A stretch of 64,000 nucleotides of DNA from SURF-33 sp964598885 (GCA_964598885.1 CAZRES010000001.1:24312-88311); one strand, 5' to 3'. Positions 25,963 to 35,474 are shown, counted from the first letter of the stretch. Made by a program: numbers and translations. The notes: generated by a model not told the origin, from the letters alone.

Positions 25963-28110
25963 TTAAGATGGTTTTCCGTTAAAGGATTCCGTCAGCTTGC
26001 AAGCGGAAATCAGGGGGCAATCCTCCTCCTGTTCGCCCGCGTGGGTGTTTTCATAGATGCTGCCGATCGCAGCTTCCATGGTTGGGAAAATGTGATCTGA
26101 GCCAATATTTTCAATGCAATACGTACGTTTAATAACCCCCATGACGGCTTCGTTGATCCCGCTTAAGGAAAAGTCGATGCCGGCGCTGCGCACCCGGCTT
26201 ACCAGCTGGGAAAGAGTCTCTTCCCCGGAGGCGTCAATGTCGCTGATACCGTTTGAAACTAAAACAATATGTTTAAGGTCCGGTTTGCTTTTCATTACTT
26301 CCATTATTTTGTCTTCCAGGTAGCTGGCATTGGCAAAAAACAGGGGTCCGTCAAAGCGCACCATGGCAATATATTTACATTCCTTCAACCCGTGGATCCG
26401 GGCACAGCGCAGGGCGAGATCTTCGGCCCTGGACAGGCTCACCACCGAGGGTCGCATGCGTTTGTAAATAAAAACGCCCAGGGAAAGTACAACGCCAATC
26501 ATGATGCCCTTGTCCAGATGCGGAGCGAATGCCAGAGTGGCGAGAAAGGAAACAATCGATATCAGGCCGTCGTACCACTGGGCATGCCAGGCATGAAAAA
26601 AACCGGATACGTTGATCAATCCGATCACCGCCATCATGATGACCGCCGCCAGCACCGCCTGGGGAAGATGGTAGAGCAGGGGGGTGAAAAAAAGCAGCAC
26701 GATTACCACCATCAAGCTGGTGCAGACAGAAGAAAGACCACTGACGGCGCCGGCCTGGAGATTGACCGCGGAGCGTGAAAAAGAACCGGAAATGGGATAA
26801 CTCTTACTGCAGGCGCCGAAAATATTGGCCAGACCCTGGCCGACCAATTCCTGGTTGGGATCGAGACGCTGTCCGGTTTTGGCGGCCATGGCCTTGGCAA
26901 TGGAAATGGCCTCCATAAAGCCCAAAAGAGAGATAATCACCGCGTAGGGAAAGATATGGCCCAGAACGTTCCGGTCGATTTCCGGCATGGAAAGCGCCGG
27001 CAGCCCTTTTGGGATGGCGCCCACCACGTCACCGCCGCCCATCAGCAGAATGGCGGATTCATCAATGGGCTTGTTTGATATATGTACTCGCCAGATTGAT
27101 TTCTCCGGTTCGGTCCCGTAGGGGGTCTCCCCCTTGCGGTAATACCTGGTTTGATCTTCAGCGTCCACCGCCACGAGAAGGGTTTTGCGTATATCTTCCC
27201 GCAACATATGCGCTTCATTTTTCAACAGATCTAATTTAAATGTCAACACTTCGATCCGGTGTTTGACATCCAGCATCGCGGCGTAGTTGCCGGCTTTTTC
27301 AATGACCGCGGCTTCCTGGAAGGCCTGTGTGCGCAATTTGGCCTGGGCATTGATTTCATTGATGACCTGGTTGAATTGGATAATTTCTTCTTTGACCGAG
27401 GGGGCCTTGATTTGCGCCAGATTGACGCGGGTATTCTGTTCAAAACCAGTGGCCCAGGAAATCGTGGTCGTGATTACCACCGCCACGAGCACGTTGGGAA
27501 TCCGCGGATTGACCCAGCGCAAGCCGTACATGATCAGAAACGCCGCCAGTCCATACACGAAAGTGGGCCAGTGAGTATAATGAAAGGCGCCTTCCACCAC
27601 CCGGATGATGGTTTCATAGTGATGATCGGCACTGTCAACGTAGACCCCGAAAAGTTTCGAAAGCTGAGAGGAGGCGATGATAATGGCGGCGGCATTGGTG
27701 AATCCGTTGACCACCGGATGGGAAAGGAAATTCACCACCAGTCCGAGACGAAGAACCCCCAGAGCCAGCTGGAATAAACCGACCATCAGCGCCAGCATGA
27801 TGGCATAGGCGATATAACCGGGGCTTCCCGCCGAGGCTAACGGCGCCAGAGATGCTGAGGTCATGAGAGATACCACGGCCACCGGGCCGGTAGCCAGCTG
27901 CCGGCTGGAACCGAACAGTGCGGCGATCATGGGCGGCAGAAAAGAAGCGTACAGACCGTAATACGGAGGCAATCCCGCCAGTTGGGCATAAGCCATCGAT
28001 TGTGGTATTAGAACCAGAGCCACCGTCAATCCGGCAACGGCGTCGGTTTTGAAATGCTCCAGCTCATACCCCTTGAACCAAGCCAGGAAAGGAAATACTT
28101 TCGTGATCAT
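25963..28110 (-). CDS. SulP-family anion permease with STAS domain and coiled-coil insertion
   Basis: 715 residues: SulP transmembrane core with motifs ALVLIPQSMAYAQLAGLPP and the PKGLPALSMP segment, and a C-terminal STAS domain (about 575-690, DIDASGEETL). Between about residues 226 and 355 the core is interrupted by ~130 charged, mostly helical residues likely to form a coiled coil; ordinary SulP proteins run straight on here. SulP proteins import sulfate, bicarbonate or other oxyanions. It is the first gene of a long same-strand cluster with signalling proteins. A TTGACA promoter lies ~70 bases upstream. Confidence 0.9.
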   Translation of the reverse strand: MITKVFPFLAWFKGYELEHFKTDAVAGLTVALVLIPQSMAYAQLAGLPPYYGLYASFLPPMIAALFGSSRQLATGPVAVVSLMTSASLAPLASAGSPGYIAYAIMLALMVGLFQLALGVLRLGLVVNFLSHPVVNGFTNAAAIIIASSQLSKLFGVYVDSADHHYETIIRVVEGAFHYTHWPTFVYGLAAFLIMYGLRWVNPRIPNVLVAVVITTTISWATGFEQNTRVNLAQIKAPSVKEEIIQFNQVINEINAQAKLRTQAFQEAAVIEKAGNYAAMLDVKHRIEVLTFKLDLLKNEAHMLREDIRKTLLVAVDAEDQTRYYRKGETPYGTEPEKSIWRVHISNKPIDESAILLMGGGDVVGAIPKGLPALSMPEIDRNVLGHIFPYAVIISLLGFMEAISIAKAMAAKTGQRLDPNQELVGQGLANIFGACSKSYPISGSFSRSAVNLQAGAVSGLSSVCTSLMVVIVLLFFTPLLYHLPQAVLAAVIMMAVIGLINVSGFFHAWHAQWYDGLISIVSFLATLAFAPHLDKGIMIGVVLSLGVFIYKRMRPSVVSLSRAEDLALRCARIHGLKECKYIAMVRFDGPLFFANASYLEDKIMEVMKSKPDLKHIVLVSNGISDIDASGEETLSQLVSRVRSAGIDFSLSGINEAVMGVIKRTYCIENIGSDHIFPTMEAAIGSIYENTHAGEQEEDCPLISACKLTESFNGKPS

Positions 28111-28180
28111 GCTACTCCCCTGCCGTTAGATTGCTATTGATCCTCGAAAGCCGATTTTATCGGATTTTTATTTGCGCCTC

Positions 28181-28209
28181 TTTATTCCAAATTTCAATTC
28201 GGATGTCAA
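28181..28209 (-). promoter_or_regulatory. Probable promoter of the SulP operon
   Basis: On the minus strand TTGACA (28204-28209) is followed after 17 bases by AATAAA (28181-28186). The surrounding 40 bases match the region at 30658-30695 upstream of the HK gene at about 34 of 41 positions, including GGTGATTGACA and AAATTTGGAATA. Confidence 0.5.
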
Positions 28210-28291
28210 TCACCAAAACCGAAAGTAAGGGACGGATTATGAGGGTATGACGGAGATGCACGGAATTTCCGTTTCAGATGTGGCCGAGCAT

Positions 28292-28717
28292 TTAGGATAA
28301 AGGTTTCTTTGGCGCCGGAGAAGTGGCGGATTTTTCTTCCAGACGTCTTTTCCTGGCAGCAGCCTCGGTGACTTTCTTTACCAGAAGGTCGATGTCGCAT
28401 GGCTTCATCAAATAGTCGAATGCGCCTTTATTCAACCCTTCGATCGCCGATTCCACCGTGGCATGCCCGGTCAGCATGAGGACTTCCGTTGAGGGATACG
28501 CTTTTTTGATCGCCGCCAGAGTTTCAAGACCGTCCATGCCCGGCATTTTAACGTCCAAAATTACTACTTCAATCTGAGGATGGCGGCGGAGCTGCGTCAG
28601 GGCTTCTTTCCCGTTAAAGGCGGCGGTAATGTCCAGTTTTCGTTTGGTCAGCCGTTTGGTCATGGTCTCCACAAAGGGAACTTCATCATCAACCATCAAC
28701 ACCTTTGCCAACGACAT
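28292..28717 (-). CDS. Single-domain response regulator
   Basis: 141 residues from the ATG at 28717, chosen for its AAGGAG site; it overlaps the upstream kinase gene by 29 bases. Receiver with D10/D11, acceptor Asp at about 55 (VVILDVKMPG), Thr in MLTGHATVE and Lys in LMKPCDIDL, then a basic tail. It is closely similar to the receiver at 19352-19810. It pairs with the kinase encoded immediately upstream. Confidence 0.93.
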   Translation of the reverse strand: MSLAKVLMVDDEVPFVETMTKRLTKRKLDITAAFNGKEALTQLRRHPQIEVVILDVKMPGMDGLETLAAIKKAYPSTEVLMLTGHATVESAIEGLNKGAFDYLMKPCDIDLLVKKVTEAAARKRRLEEKSATSPAPKKPLS

Positions 28718-30542
28718 GATTAATTCTCCTTGCTTGTTTTTTTTGGGGTGCGGACGTTTTCGCATCCAGAGGATTGTTTATGGGTAAGGTTATGGTAAAG
28801 GTTGCACCAAAACCCAGAGCACTCTCCACTTCTATGGCGCCGCCCATTTTGTGGATGATCCCGTAGCAGATGGAAAGTCCCAGTCCGGTGCCTTTGCCGA
28901 CGGGCTTGGTGGTGAAGAATGGATCGAAAAGCCGCTCGATGTCCCCCGGCCGAATCCCGGGACCGGTATCTTCAATGGAAATATAAATATGGTCGTTTCT
29001 GGCCTCGGATGTGATCATGATTTGACCGCCGGTCTTTTCCATGGCATCCAGCGCATTGTGGATAATATTCATTAATACTTGCTGCATTTCTGTAACCGAA
29101 GCACGGATTGTCGGTAAATCGTTCTGCAAACGGGTTCGGATTTCAACGTTGTCGTAGCGGGTTTTCTGGCTGGACAGATCGATCACTTCCTTGATGATTT
29201 CATTGAGCTGCACGGTCTGAATGCGGGAATCCGTCATGCGGGCGAAATTTAAAAGTTTGTGAGTAATATCTTTGCAACGGCGACCCTGGTTTTGGATCTG
29301 GCGCAAGGCCCGCTCGAATTCTTCGCGGTTGCCTTCCTCGTCGATGCCTTCATCCATAAGATCCTGGATCCAACCGGCCTCTTCAACCATGATGGCCACC
29401 GGGTTGTTGATTTCATGGGCGATTCCGGCGGCCAGTTCCCCGATGCTGACCAGTTTGCCGGTTTCAATGATTTTCTGGTTCATCAGATCTTTTTCCGTAT
29501 CCACCTTGGCAATGCGGTTGACCATGCGGTTGGACAGGACCATGGCCATGATGATAATCCCGAGGGCGCCGGAGATAAAAATCAGGGCGCCGATCGCTTG
29601 CGCGTGCCGCAGCTTGGCAAAGGCATCATCCCGGTCTTGCTGAAAGATAAGCAGCCATTCGTTGTTTTTGAGAAATGCGGCCAATATAATGATTTTTTTA
29701 TTGGATTCACCGACTTTTTCCACGGCTACCAGGGAACTCAGATCATCCGGCGTGCTATACCACAAGGTCTGTTGACCCAGGGCGCCCGGACCGGGCCAGT
29801 CCGCAGCCGGCAGCCGGGGGACGTTTCCCTTGTCAAATAAATTAAGATATTGCTGGCGGGTGAGCTTTAGATCGCCGGTGGGCGGGCGGGTTTGAAACTC
29901 ACCGGCCCGATTTATGACAAGGGCCGACCCGGTTTTACCTACCCTTAAATTTTCGACCAAATCATTGAAGGCCACAAAGTCGATGGTGGCTCGAAGCAGC
30001 CAATCGGCATCGTTCCAGCGGCGCTTCACAGTGACGATAAAATGAGGTTGTCCGCGCAACCCCAGAAACACATCGCTCATGAAGTGGCGCTGCTGGATGG
30101 CCTGACGGAACCATTCGGACTGGCTGTAATCGGCTTGTTCAAGCCCAAAGGGACCGGCATAAGTCACCTGGCGGCCGGTCTGGTCGATCAAGCCAAGGTC
30201 CACGAAGACCGTGCTGTATTCTTCGCGCAGGATTTGAAGCTGTTCGTTTAGAAAGGCTTTTTTTTGAAACTGCGGCAATTGGGAACTTCTAAATAAGTAT
30301 CTAATATTGCTAAGTTTTTCAAACAGAAAATAATCGATAGTCTGCTTGTGTTTTAAAACCAGTTCACCGATATGGGCATGAACCATCTGGTTGGAATAGG
30401 TATTGAATTGATACAGGATCATTCCGGTGACGAGAATCATGGGGGTCAGAGAAACGATGATGACGGTCAGAATCATGCGGTGGCGAATGGAGGCGTAATA
30501 CGATCCCTTTTCCGTATCGCCATTTAATCTGTATTGAAGCAT
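28689..30542 (-). CDS. dCache-type membrane sensor histidine kinase
   Basis: 617 residues from the ATG at 30542 (a TTG further up at 30575 is possible but unsupported). Helix at about 23-45, periplasmic Cache-like domain (DLGLIDQTGRQVTYAGPF, FLGLRGQPHFIVTVKR), second helix about 318-337, H box AAGIAHEINNPVAI with His at about 376, N box NIIHNALDAM, G1 DTGPGI, G2 GTGLGLSI. The sensor domain is paralogous to that of the kinase at 22918-24711. It is the first gene of a two-gene operon with its own promoter-like element. Confidence 0.92.
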   Translation of the reverse strand: MLQYRLNGDTEKGSYYASIRHRMILTVIIVSLTPMILVTGMILYQFNTYSNQMVHAHIGELVLKHKQTIDYFLFEKLSNIRYLFRSSQLPQFQKKAFLNEQLQILREEYSTVFVDLGLIDQTGRQVTYAGPFGLEQADYSQSEWFRQAIQQRHFMSDVFLGLRGQPHFIVTVKRRWNDADWLLRATIDFVAFNDLVENLRVGKTGSALVINRAGEFQTRPPTGDLKLTRQQYLNLFDKGNVPRLPAADWPGPGALGQQTLWYSTPDDLSSLVAVEKVGESNKKIIILAAFLKNNEWLLIFQQDRDDAFAKLRHAQAIGALIFISGALGIIIMAMVLSNRMVNRIAKVDTEKDLMNQKIIETGKLVSIGELAAGIAHEINNPVAIMVEEAGWIQDLMDEGIDEEGNREEFERALRQIQNQGRRCKDITHKLLNFARMTDSRIQTVQLNEIIKEVIDLSSQKTRYDNVEIRTRLQNDLPTIRASVTEMQQVLMNIIHNALDAMEKTGGQIMITSEARNDHIYISIEDTGPGIRPGDIERLFDPFFTTKPVGKGTGLGLSICYGIIHKMGGAIEVESALGFGATFTITLPINNPLDAKTSAPQKKQARRINHVVGKGVDG

Positions 30543-30852
30543 TATTGCGGATTTCCATTGTGCGGGTTGAAGCAACTTGGCCGTTTATAGCGAATTTTTT
30601 CCCGATGGTTTTTGGATACGGTTTGTACCAGGCTGATCCTGCCCTTTATCCGGTCTATCTATTCCAAATTTCCCGCCGGTTGTCAATCACCTAAACGGTC
30701 TGTGGCGGTCTCTTTGTCCGGGATCCCCGGGTATTCTTAAACGACATTCCCGATTCGAAATGCCGCATCAGTAATTGCCTGGGCACGGGCTGTTTTTCCT
30801 CTGTTTAAGTAATCTTTGGTGCCAACACCGGCATGGCTGTATTTATAACCGC
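30543..30852. other. Intergenic region between HK operon and hydrolase
   Basis: About 310 bases holding the promoter-like element listed separately and a CCGGGGATCCCGG-like palindrome (near 30717-30731). I see no gene here and no clear terminator for the hydrolase gene that ends at 30853. Confidence 0.5.
30658..30686 (-). promoter_or_regulatory. Probable promoter of the HK-RR operon
   Basis: Minus-strand TTGACA (30681-30686) with AATAGA after 17 bases (30658-30663). The -10 is weak, but the whole element including the spacer is repeated upstream of the SulP gene. Confidence 0.45.
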
Positions 30853-31575
30853 TTAGGAGGTTGGGATGTCGAATTTTTCCCGATACCAGTTAATGGACTG
30901 CCTGAGAAAATCTTCCTGATGGGCCGGATCGTTCATGGGATGGTCCCCGTTTTCCTGACGGACCAGCATTTTGGGATGCGCTGCTTTTTCGTAAATCGCC
31001 AGTGCATTTGAAAATGGAACCACCGCATCCCGGTCGCCGTGGAAACTGAGCAGGTTGGAAACAAGACCGAGTTGGTCGGTGATATCGAAGTGGAGCCTTT
31101 CTTTTTCCAGTCCATGCAATCGAAAGGCTTCTTCCGGACTGCGGATATCCGGCGGGTGAATGGCGTCCAGGCGGATCGGCGCCGCCACCGTAACCACGGC
31201 CCGGACTTTGCGTTCGGCCGCTGTTTTGAGGACTACGGCCCCGCCGAAGCTGCTGCCGAAAAGGGCAATATCATTGCCCGTATCAGGATGCGACAGGATC
31301 AGATCTATGGCTGCAGCAAGGTCCCGACACCGGCCGTCAAAGGTGGTCACTCCCGCAAAATTTCCTTCGCTTTTGCCGCATCCCCGGTGATCGAACCGAA
31401 AAAACCCCATATCGTTTGTCGCGCATTTTTCAGCAAGATCGATCTGTTTCGGGGAGTCGCCGGTGCTGAAAAATCCGTGGGAGCCGATGACTACCGGCGG
31501 TTTTTCGGCTTCCGGCAGATGGAGTGTGCCATGAAGCTGCAGGCCGTCGGATGTGAAATAAATCACTGTCCGCAT
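30853..31575 (-). CDS. Alpha/beta hydrolase (serine esterase/peptidase-like)
   Basis: 240 residues from the ATG at 31575 (the frame extends to a TTG at 31608). Alpha/beta-hydrolase fold: oxyanion region SHGFFSTGDS, FDHRGCGKSEG, nucleophile elbow GSSFGGAV (Ser), acid in HGDRDAVVP, and His in NGDHPM. No signal peptide, so cytosolic. The family includes acyl esterases and dienelactone-hydrolase-like enzymes; the substrate is unknown. It is 113 bases after the stop of the GH63-like gene on the same strand. Confidence 0.85.
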   Translation of the reverse strand: MRTVIYFTSDGLQLHGTLHLPEAEKPPVVIGSHGFFSTGDSPKQIDLAEKCATNDMGFFRFDHRGCGKSEGNFAGVTTFDGRCRDLAAAIDLILSHPDTGNDIALFGSSFGGAVVLKTAAERKVRAVVTVAAPIRLDAIHPPDIRSPEEAFRLHGLEKERLHFDITDQLGLVSNLLSFHGDRDAVVPFSNALAIYEKAAHPKMLVRQENGDHPMNDPAHQEDFLRQSINWYREKFDIPTS

Positions 31576-31687
31576 ATTTCTGTTATGACAAGACGAGGAA
31601 TAGAGCAATACGTAAGGAATACGACAGTATTTTTCATAATCTGATGTGTTTCAGAAACTCGATTGGATGTCAAGTTTTAACAGATCC

Positions 31688-34354
31688 TTAATGTTGCCGG
31701 CGGATGAATTCCGCCACCAGACCTGTCCAGCCGGTTTGATGGCTGGCTCCCAGGCCGGCCCCGTTGTCCCCGTGGAAATATTCCGAAAACAAAATATAAT
31801 CGCGCCAAAAGGGATCTTCCTGGAATATCTTGTTGCCGCCGTATATGGGGCGCTTTCCCGCGGTATTGCGCAGAAAAAGGCTACTGAGCCGGAGGGATAA
31901 TTCGTCGGCGACTTGCTGCAGGGTCAACATCCGGTCCGAGCCGGTCGGGCAGGCCACCTTGAATTCATCGCCGTAGTAAAGATGGTATTTCCGCAAAGCT
32001 TCGATGATCAGGTAATTGATCGGAAACCAGACCGGCCCCCGCCAGTTGGAATTGCCCCCGAAAAGACCGCTTTCCGATTCAGCCGGCTGGTAATTGATTC
32101 GGTGGATCTCGCCATCGGTTTCAAACGTGTAAGGTTTGTCTTTGTGAACTTTTGACAGGGACCGGATGCCATGGGGCGACAGAAATTCCGCTTCATCCAG
32201 CAGGTATCCGAGAACCCGCTCCAGCCTGTTCCGTGTGAGAATGGAAAGCATTCTTCGTTCGCCGGCGCCGGGGGACTTGACACAGGCCATGTGCCCCTGG
32301 TCACGCAGAAAAATGCGGTTTTCAAAAAACCAGAGCATGCGGCGCTTGAAATCCGGCATACGGTCGAGCAGTTCGGCATCGAGGATCTCAACGGCAAGCA
32401 AGGGGATAAGCCCTACCATGGAACGGACCTTCAGCGGCAGCGCCCGATTGTCCGGCAGATGGACGGCGTCATAGAAGAATCCGTCCGCTTCATCCCAGAG
32501 ACTGAGGCCGTGGCGGACTTTCCCGGTCATGGCCTTGGCGATGCGGAGGAAATGTTCGAAAAATTTGCTGGCCGTGTCCTGGTAAACGGGATTGGTCTTG
32601 GCCAGCTCCAGGGCCGTCGTTATCATGCCCAGACAATAGAATCCCATCCAGGCGGTGGCATCGGACTGATCCAGGTGCCCGCCCGAGGACAGCGGATGAC
32701 TGCGGTCAAACACGCTGATATTATCCAGACCCAGAAAGCCGCCCTGGAAAATATTGTTCCCTTCTTTGTCTTTCTTGTTTACCCACCAGGTGAAATTCAG
32801 GAGCATCTTATGGTAGATGCTTTCCAGGAAAGCAACATCAGCGGTCCCGCTTTGGGTCTTGTCCATCCGGTAGACCTGCATGGCGGCCCAGGCGTGAACC
32901 GGCGGGTTGACGTCACCGAAGTTCCATTCGTATGCCGGCAGTTGACCATTCGGATGCATGTACCACTCACGCGCCAGCAGTTGCAGCTGATGCTTGGCAA
33001 ATCCCGAATCGACCAGCGCCAGGGGAATGCAGTGAAACGCCAGGTCCCAGCCAGCGTACCAGGGATATTCCCACTTGTCCGGCATGGAAACAATATCGAA
33101 GTTCTGCAGATGCTCCCACTCAAGGTTCCGGGCTTGTGCCCGGAGGGCGGGCTTCCGGGGCATGACCGGATCACCGGCGAGCCATTGCTCAACGTTGCAG
33201 TAGTAAAACTGCTTGTTCCAGAGCATCCCGGCCAGCGCCTGGCGAAAAATATTTTTTTTATCGGCTTCCGGATCATGGCCGAGAAGGGATTCGTAGTATT
33301 CATCGGCTTCGGCGCGGCGCAGATCGAATATTTCGGAAAACCCCTGGAACGGCCTGTCGAGCCCTTTGCCGGAAAGCCGCAGCCGGAAACTCTCCCGGCC
33401 GCCGGCCTCCAGGCGGGTTTCGTATAATGCCGCGCATTTCGTACCGTTTTGCTCGGGGTTGACCGCGTGGACGTCGCCGTGAACCAGGTGCCGGTCAAAG
33501 GCATCCTTTACAAAACCCGAAGCGTTGGAGCTCCCGAAAAGTCGCTCGTTATTGGTTTCGTTTTCCGTAAATATCATTTCCGGGGCCATATCGGCATACA
33601 GGAAGTAGTTTCCGGCAACCGGATGTCCGGCCCATAGGGAAGAGATGCCGCCTGGGCCTTGGATGCCTTGCATTAAGGGCTTTTCCGGCACATCCCCCAT
33701 GGGACCCGCTTCATAGCCCCAGGACCAGGTGTTGCGGAACCACAGCATGGGCAGAATATGGCAGATTGCCGGTTCGGGACCGCGATTGACGACCGTAATG
33801 TGTACCAGAATATCCTTCGGATCTGCTTTGGCATACTCCACGAAAATATCGAAATAGCGGTCTTCATCAAAAACACCGGTATCACAGAGTTCGAATTCAA
33901 AATCGAGCGGTCCCCGCCGTCGGTTCTGATCGACGAGCTCCGCGTAAGGAAACGGTGCGTGCGGATACTTGTAGAGCATTTTCATGTAACTGTGTGTCGG
34001 GGTGTTGTCCAGGTAGAAGTAACATTCCTTGACATCTTCGCCGTGATTGCCCTCGTGGCCGTTCAAACCGAACAGTCGCTCCTTTAAAATGAGGTCCCGG
34101 CCATTCCACAGGCCAAGGGCAAAACACAGGTATTGAGAACGGTCGCATATGCCGGCCAATCCGTCTTCCCCCCATCGGTAGGTCCGGCTGCGGGCATGAT
34201 CATGCGGAAAATAATCCCAGGCGTTGCCGTCGGGACTGTAATCCTCCCGTACCGTTCCCCATGCCCGTTCGCTGACATAAGGACCCCATTTTTTCCAGTC
34301 TGCCCGGCCGTCATCATGTGCCAGAAGCCTTTCCTGTTCCCCATTTACAACCAT
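31688..34354 (-). CDS. GH63/MGH1-like glucosidase
   Basis: 888 residues of an (alpha/alpha)6-barrel glycoside hydrolase related to mannosyl-oligosaccharide glucosidase. The N-terminal beta-rich part (SERAWGTVREDYSPDG, FPHDHARSRTYRWGEDG) is followed by the barrel with PWYAGWDLAFHCIPLAL, PAYEWNFGDVNPPVHAWA and a C-terminal GGNSNWRGPVWFPINYLI block. Cytosolic, as no signal peptide is seen. Bacterial relatives cleave alpha-glucosides or glucosylglycerate-type solutes. It lies next to 6-phosphogluconate dehydrogenase and near a glucose-dehydrogenase-like SDR and a GH15 protein, which suggests breakdown of a storage glucan or compatible solute. Confidence 0.88.
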   Translation of the reverse strand: MVVNGEQERLLAHDDGRADWKKWGPYVSERAWGTVREDYSPDGNAWDYFPHDHARSRTYRWGEDGLAGICDRSQYLCFALGLWNGRDLILKERLFGLNGHEGNHGEDVKECYFYLDNTPTHSYMKMLYKYPHAPFPYAELVDQNRRRGPLDFEFELCDTGVFDEDRYFDIFVEYAKADPKDILVHITVVNRGPEPAICHILPMLWFRNTWSWGYEAGPMGDVPEKPLMQGIQGPGGISSLWAGHPVAGNYFLYADMAPEMIFTENETNNERLFGSSNASGFVKDAFDRHLVHGDVHAVNPEQNGTKCAALYETRLEAGGRESFRLRLSGKGLDRPFQGFSEIFDLRRAEADEYYESLLGHDPEADKKNIFRQALAGMLWNKQFYYCNVEQWLAGDPVMPRKPALRAQARNLEWEHLQNFDIVSMPDKWEYPWYAGWDLAFHCIPLALVDSGFAKHQLQLLAREWYMHPNGQLPAYEWNFGDVNPPVHAWAAMQVYRMDKTQSGTADVAFLESIYHKMLLNFTWWVNKKDKEGNNIFQGGFLGLDNISVFDRSHPLSSGGHLDQSDATAWMGFYCLGMITTALELAKTNPVYQDTASKFFEHFLRIAKAMTGKVRHGLSLWDEADGFFYDAVHLPDNRALPLKVRSMVGLIPLLAVEILDAELLDRMPDFKRRMLWFFENRIFLRDQGHMACVKSPGAGERRMLSILTRNRLERVLGYLLDEAEFLSPHGIRSLSKVHKDKPYTFETDGEIHRINYQPAESESGLFGGNSNWRGPVWFPINYLIIEALRKYHLYYGDEFKVACPTGSDRMLTLQQVADELSLRLSSLFLRNTAGKRPIYGGNKIFQEDPFWRDYILFSEYFHGDNGAGLGASHQTGWTGLVAEFIRRQH

Positions 34355-34410
34355 GATTATTTTCCGTTTTGCGGGAAAAGGGTTATCTGCTGTTGTCAGT
34401 GCCGGCCGGT

Positions 34411-35379
34411 TTATTTCTCTTTGGAAACAAATCCGCCGATCCTGCCCTTTCGACGTTCCTTCCGGATGGCGTCATCCGGCCCGTAGGGATGACCGCCGAA
34501 TCCATGGCGCATCATGGCAATGGAGCGCGCCCAATTTTGCTTGTCGTCACGGGAAGCAAACAGCTGCATTACGGCCTGGGCAATGACCTGAACAGGCACT
34601 TCCATTTGCATGGCGTCATCGATCAGCCAGTTGACCTCACCGGTATCTTCCACAAAAGCGGGAATCTGTTCCAGACCGCCTTCCTTGCGGTAGGCTTCCT
34701 CCATCAATTCGACGAGCCAGGAGCGGATGACCGATCCGTTGCGCCAGCAGCGCAATACACTGGCGATGTCCAGATCATCCCGGTAATGGGTCAGCAGGTC
34801 CATGCCTTCCCCAATGGCCTGGAGCATGCCGAATTCGATGCCGTTATGCACAAGCTTGACGAAATGTCCGGCCCCTGGCGGGCCGGCATGCACATAGCCG
34901 CCGTCTACGGAAAGCGCTTCTAAAATGGGTTCAACCTGTTTTATGACGGATTTTTCTCCCCCGGCCATGAAGCAGGCTCCGTTGCGGGCACCGTCCACCC
35001 CGCCGCTGGTGCCCAGATCGATAAAGCCGATCCCTCTGTCCTGCAGCCGCTTGTATCGCCGGATGGAATCGCCCCAGTAGGAATTTCCGCCGTCAATGAT
35101 CAAATCCCCGTCTTCCAGCACTTCCGCCAGGTCGCTGATCATTGTATCAACGGCTGTTCCGGCGGGGATATAGAGAAAGACCTTTCTGGGTGGATCCAGG
35201 TGATCCTTGAACCCCCCGGGCTCGCCTGCATTGATCATCCCTTTTTCCAGCAACTCCGCCGGCGGCTTTCCGAGAGTAAAGCCGACTACCTTTATTTCTT
35301 TTTCAAGGGCCTGCAGTGCCAGGTTGCCGCCCATTTTTCCCAATCCCACGACGCCGAATGCCAGCCTGCTGTCGTTCAT
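34411..35379 (-). CDS. gnd: 6-phosphogluconate dehydrogenase, decarboxylating (short NAD type)
   Basis: 322 residues from the ATG at 35379, which has an AGAGGTG site; the open frame further upstream overlaps the preceding gene and is not used. Dinucleotide fold GLGKMGGN, substrate loop IDGGNSYWGDSIRR, LGTSGGVDGARNGACFMAGG and catalytic Lys/Asn in GHFVKLVHNGIEFGM. The ~320-residue length fits the GndA/YqeC-type enzymes that usually prefer NAD rather than the ~470-residue NADP enzyme. It converts 6-phosphogluconate to ribulose 5-phosphate. Same strand and 56 bases from the glucosidase gene. Confidence 0.9.
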   Translation of the reverse strand: MNDSRLAFGVVGLGKMGGNLALQALEKEIKVVGFTLGKPPAELLEKGMINAGEPGGFKDHLDPPRKVFLYIPAGTAVDTMISDLAEVLEDGDLIIDGGNSYWGDSIRRYKRLQDRGIGFIDLGTSGGVDGARNGACFMAGGEKSVIKQVEPILEALSVDGGYVHAGPPGAGHFVKLVHNGIEFGMLQAIGEGMDLLTHYRDDLDIASVLRCWRNGSVIRSWLVELMEEAYRKEGGLEQIPAFVEDTGEVNWLIDDAMQMEVPVQVIAQAVMQLFASRDDKQNWARSIAMMRHGFGGHPYGPDDAIRKERRKGRIGGFVSKEK

Positions 35380-35474
35380 TTCCCACCTCTTGCTTTTTGG
35401 ATGCTTTTTCTCATAACGTCCCTTTCTGACGCAGGCCTTTACTGAATCTGCTGCTGTTCTATTTCGGCCATCCG

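Noticed and set aside
32171..33427. 418-codon open frame on the plus strand
   Set aside because: Antisense shadow of the GH63-like glucosidase.
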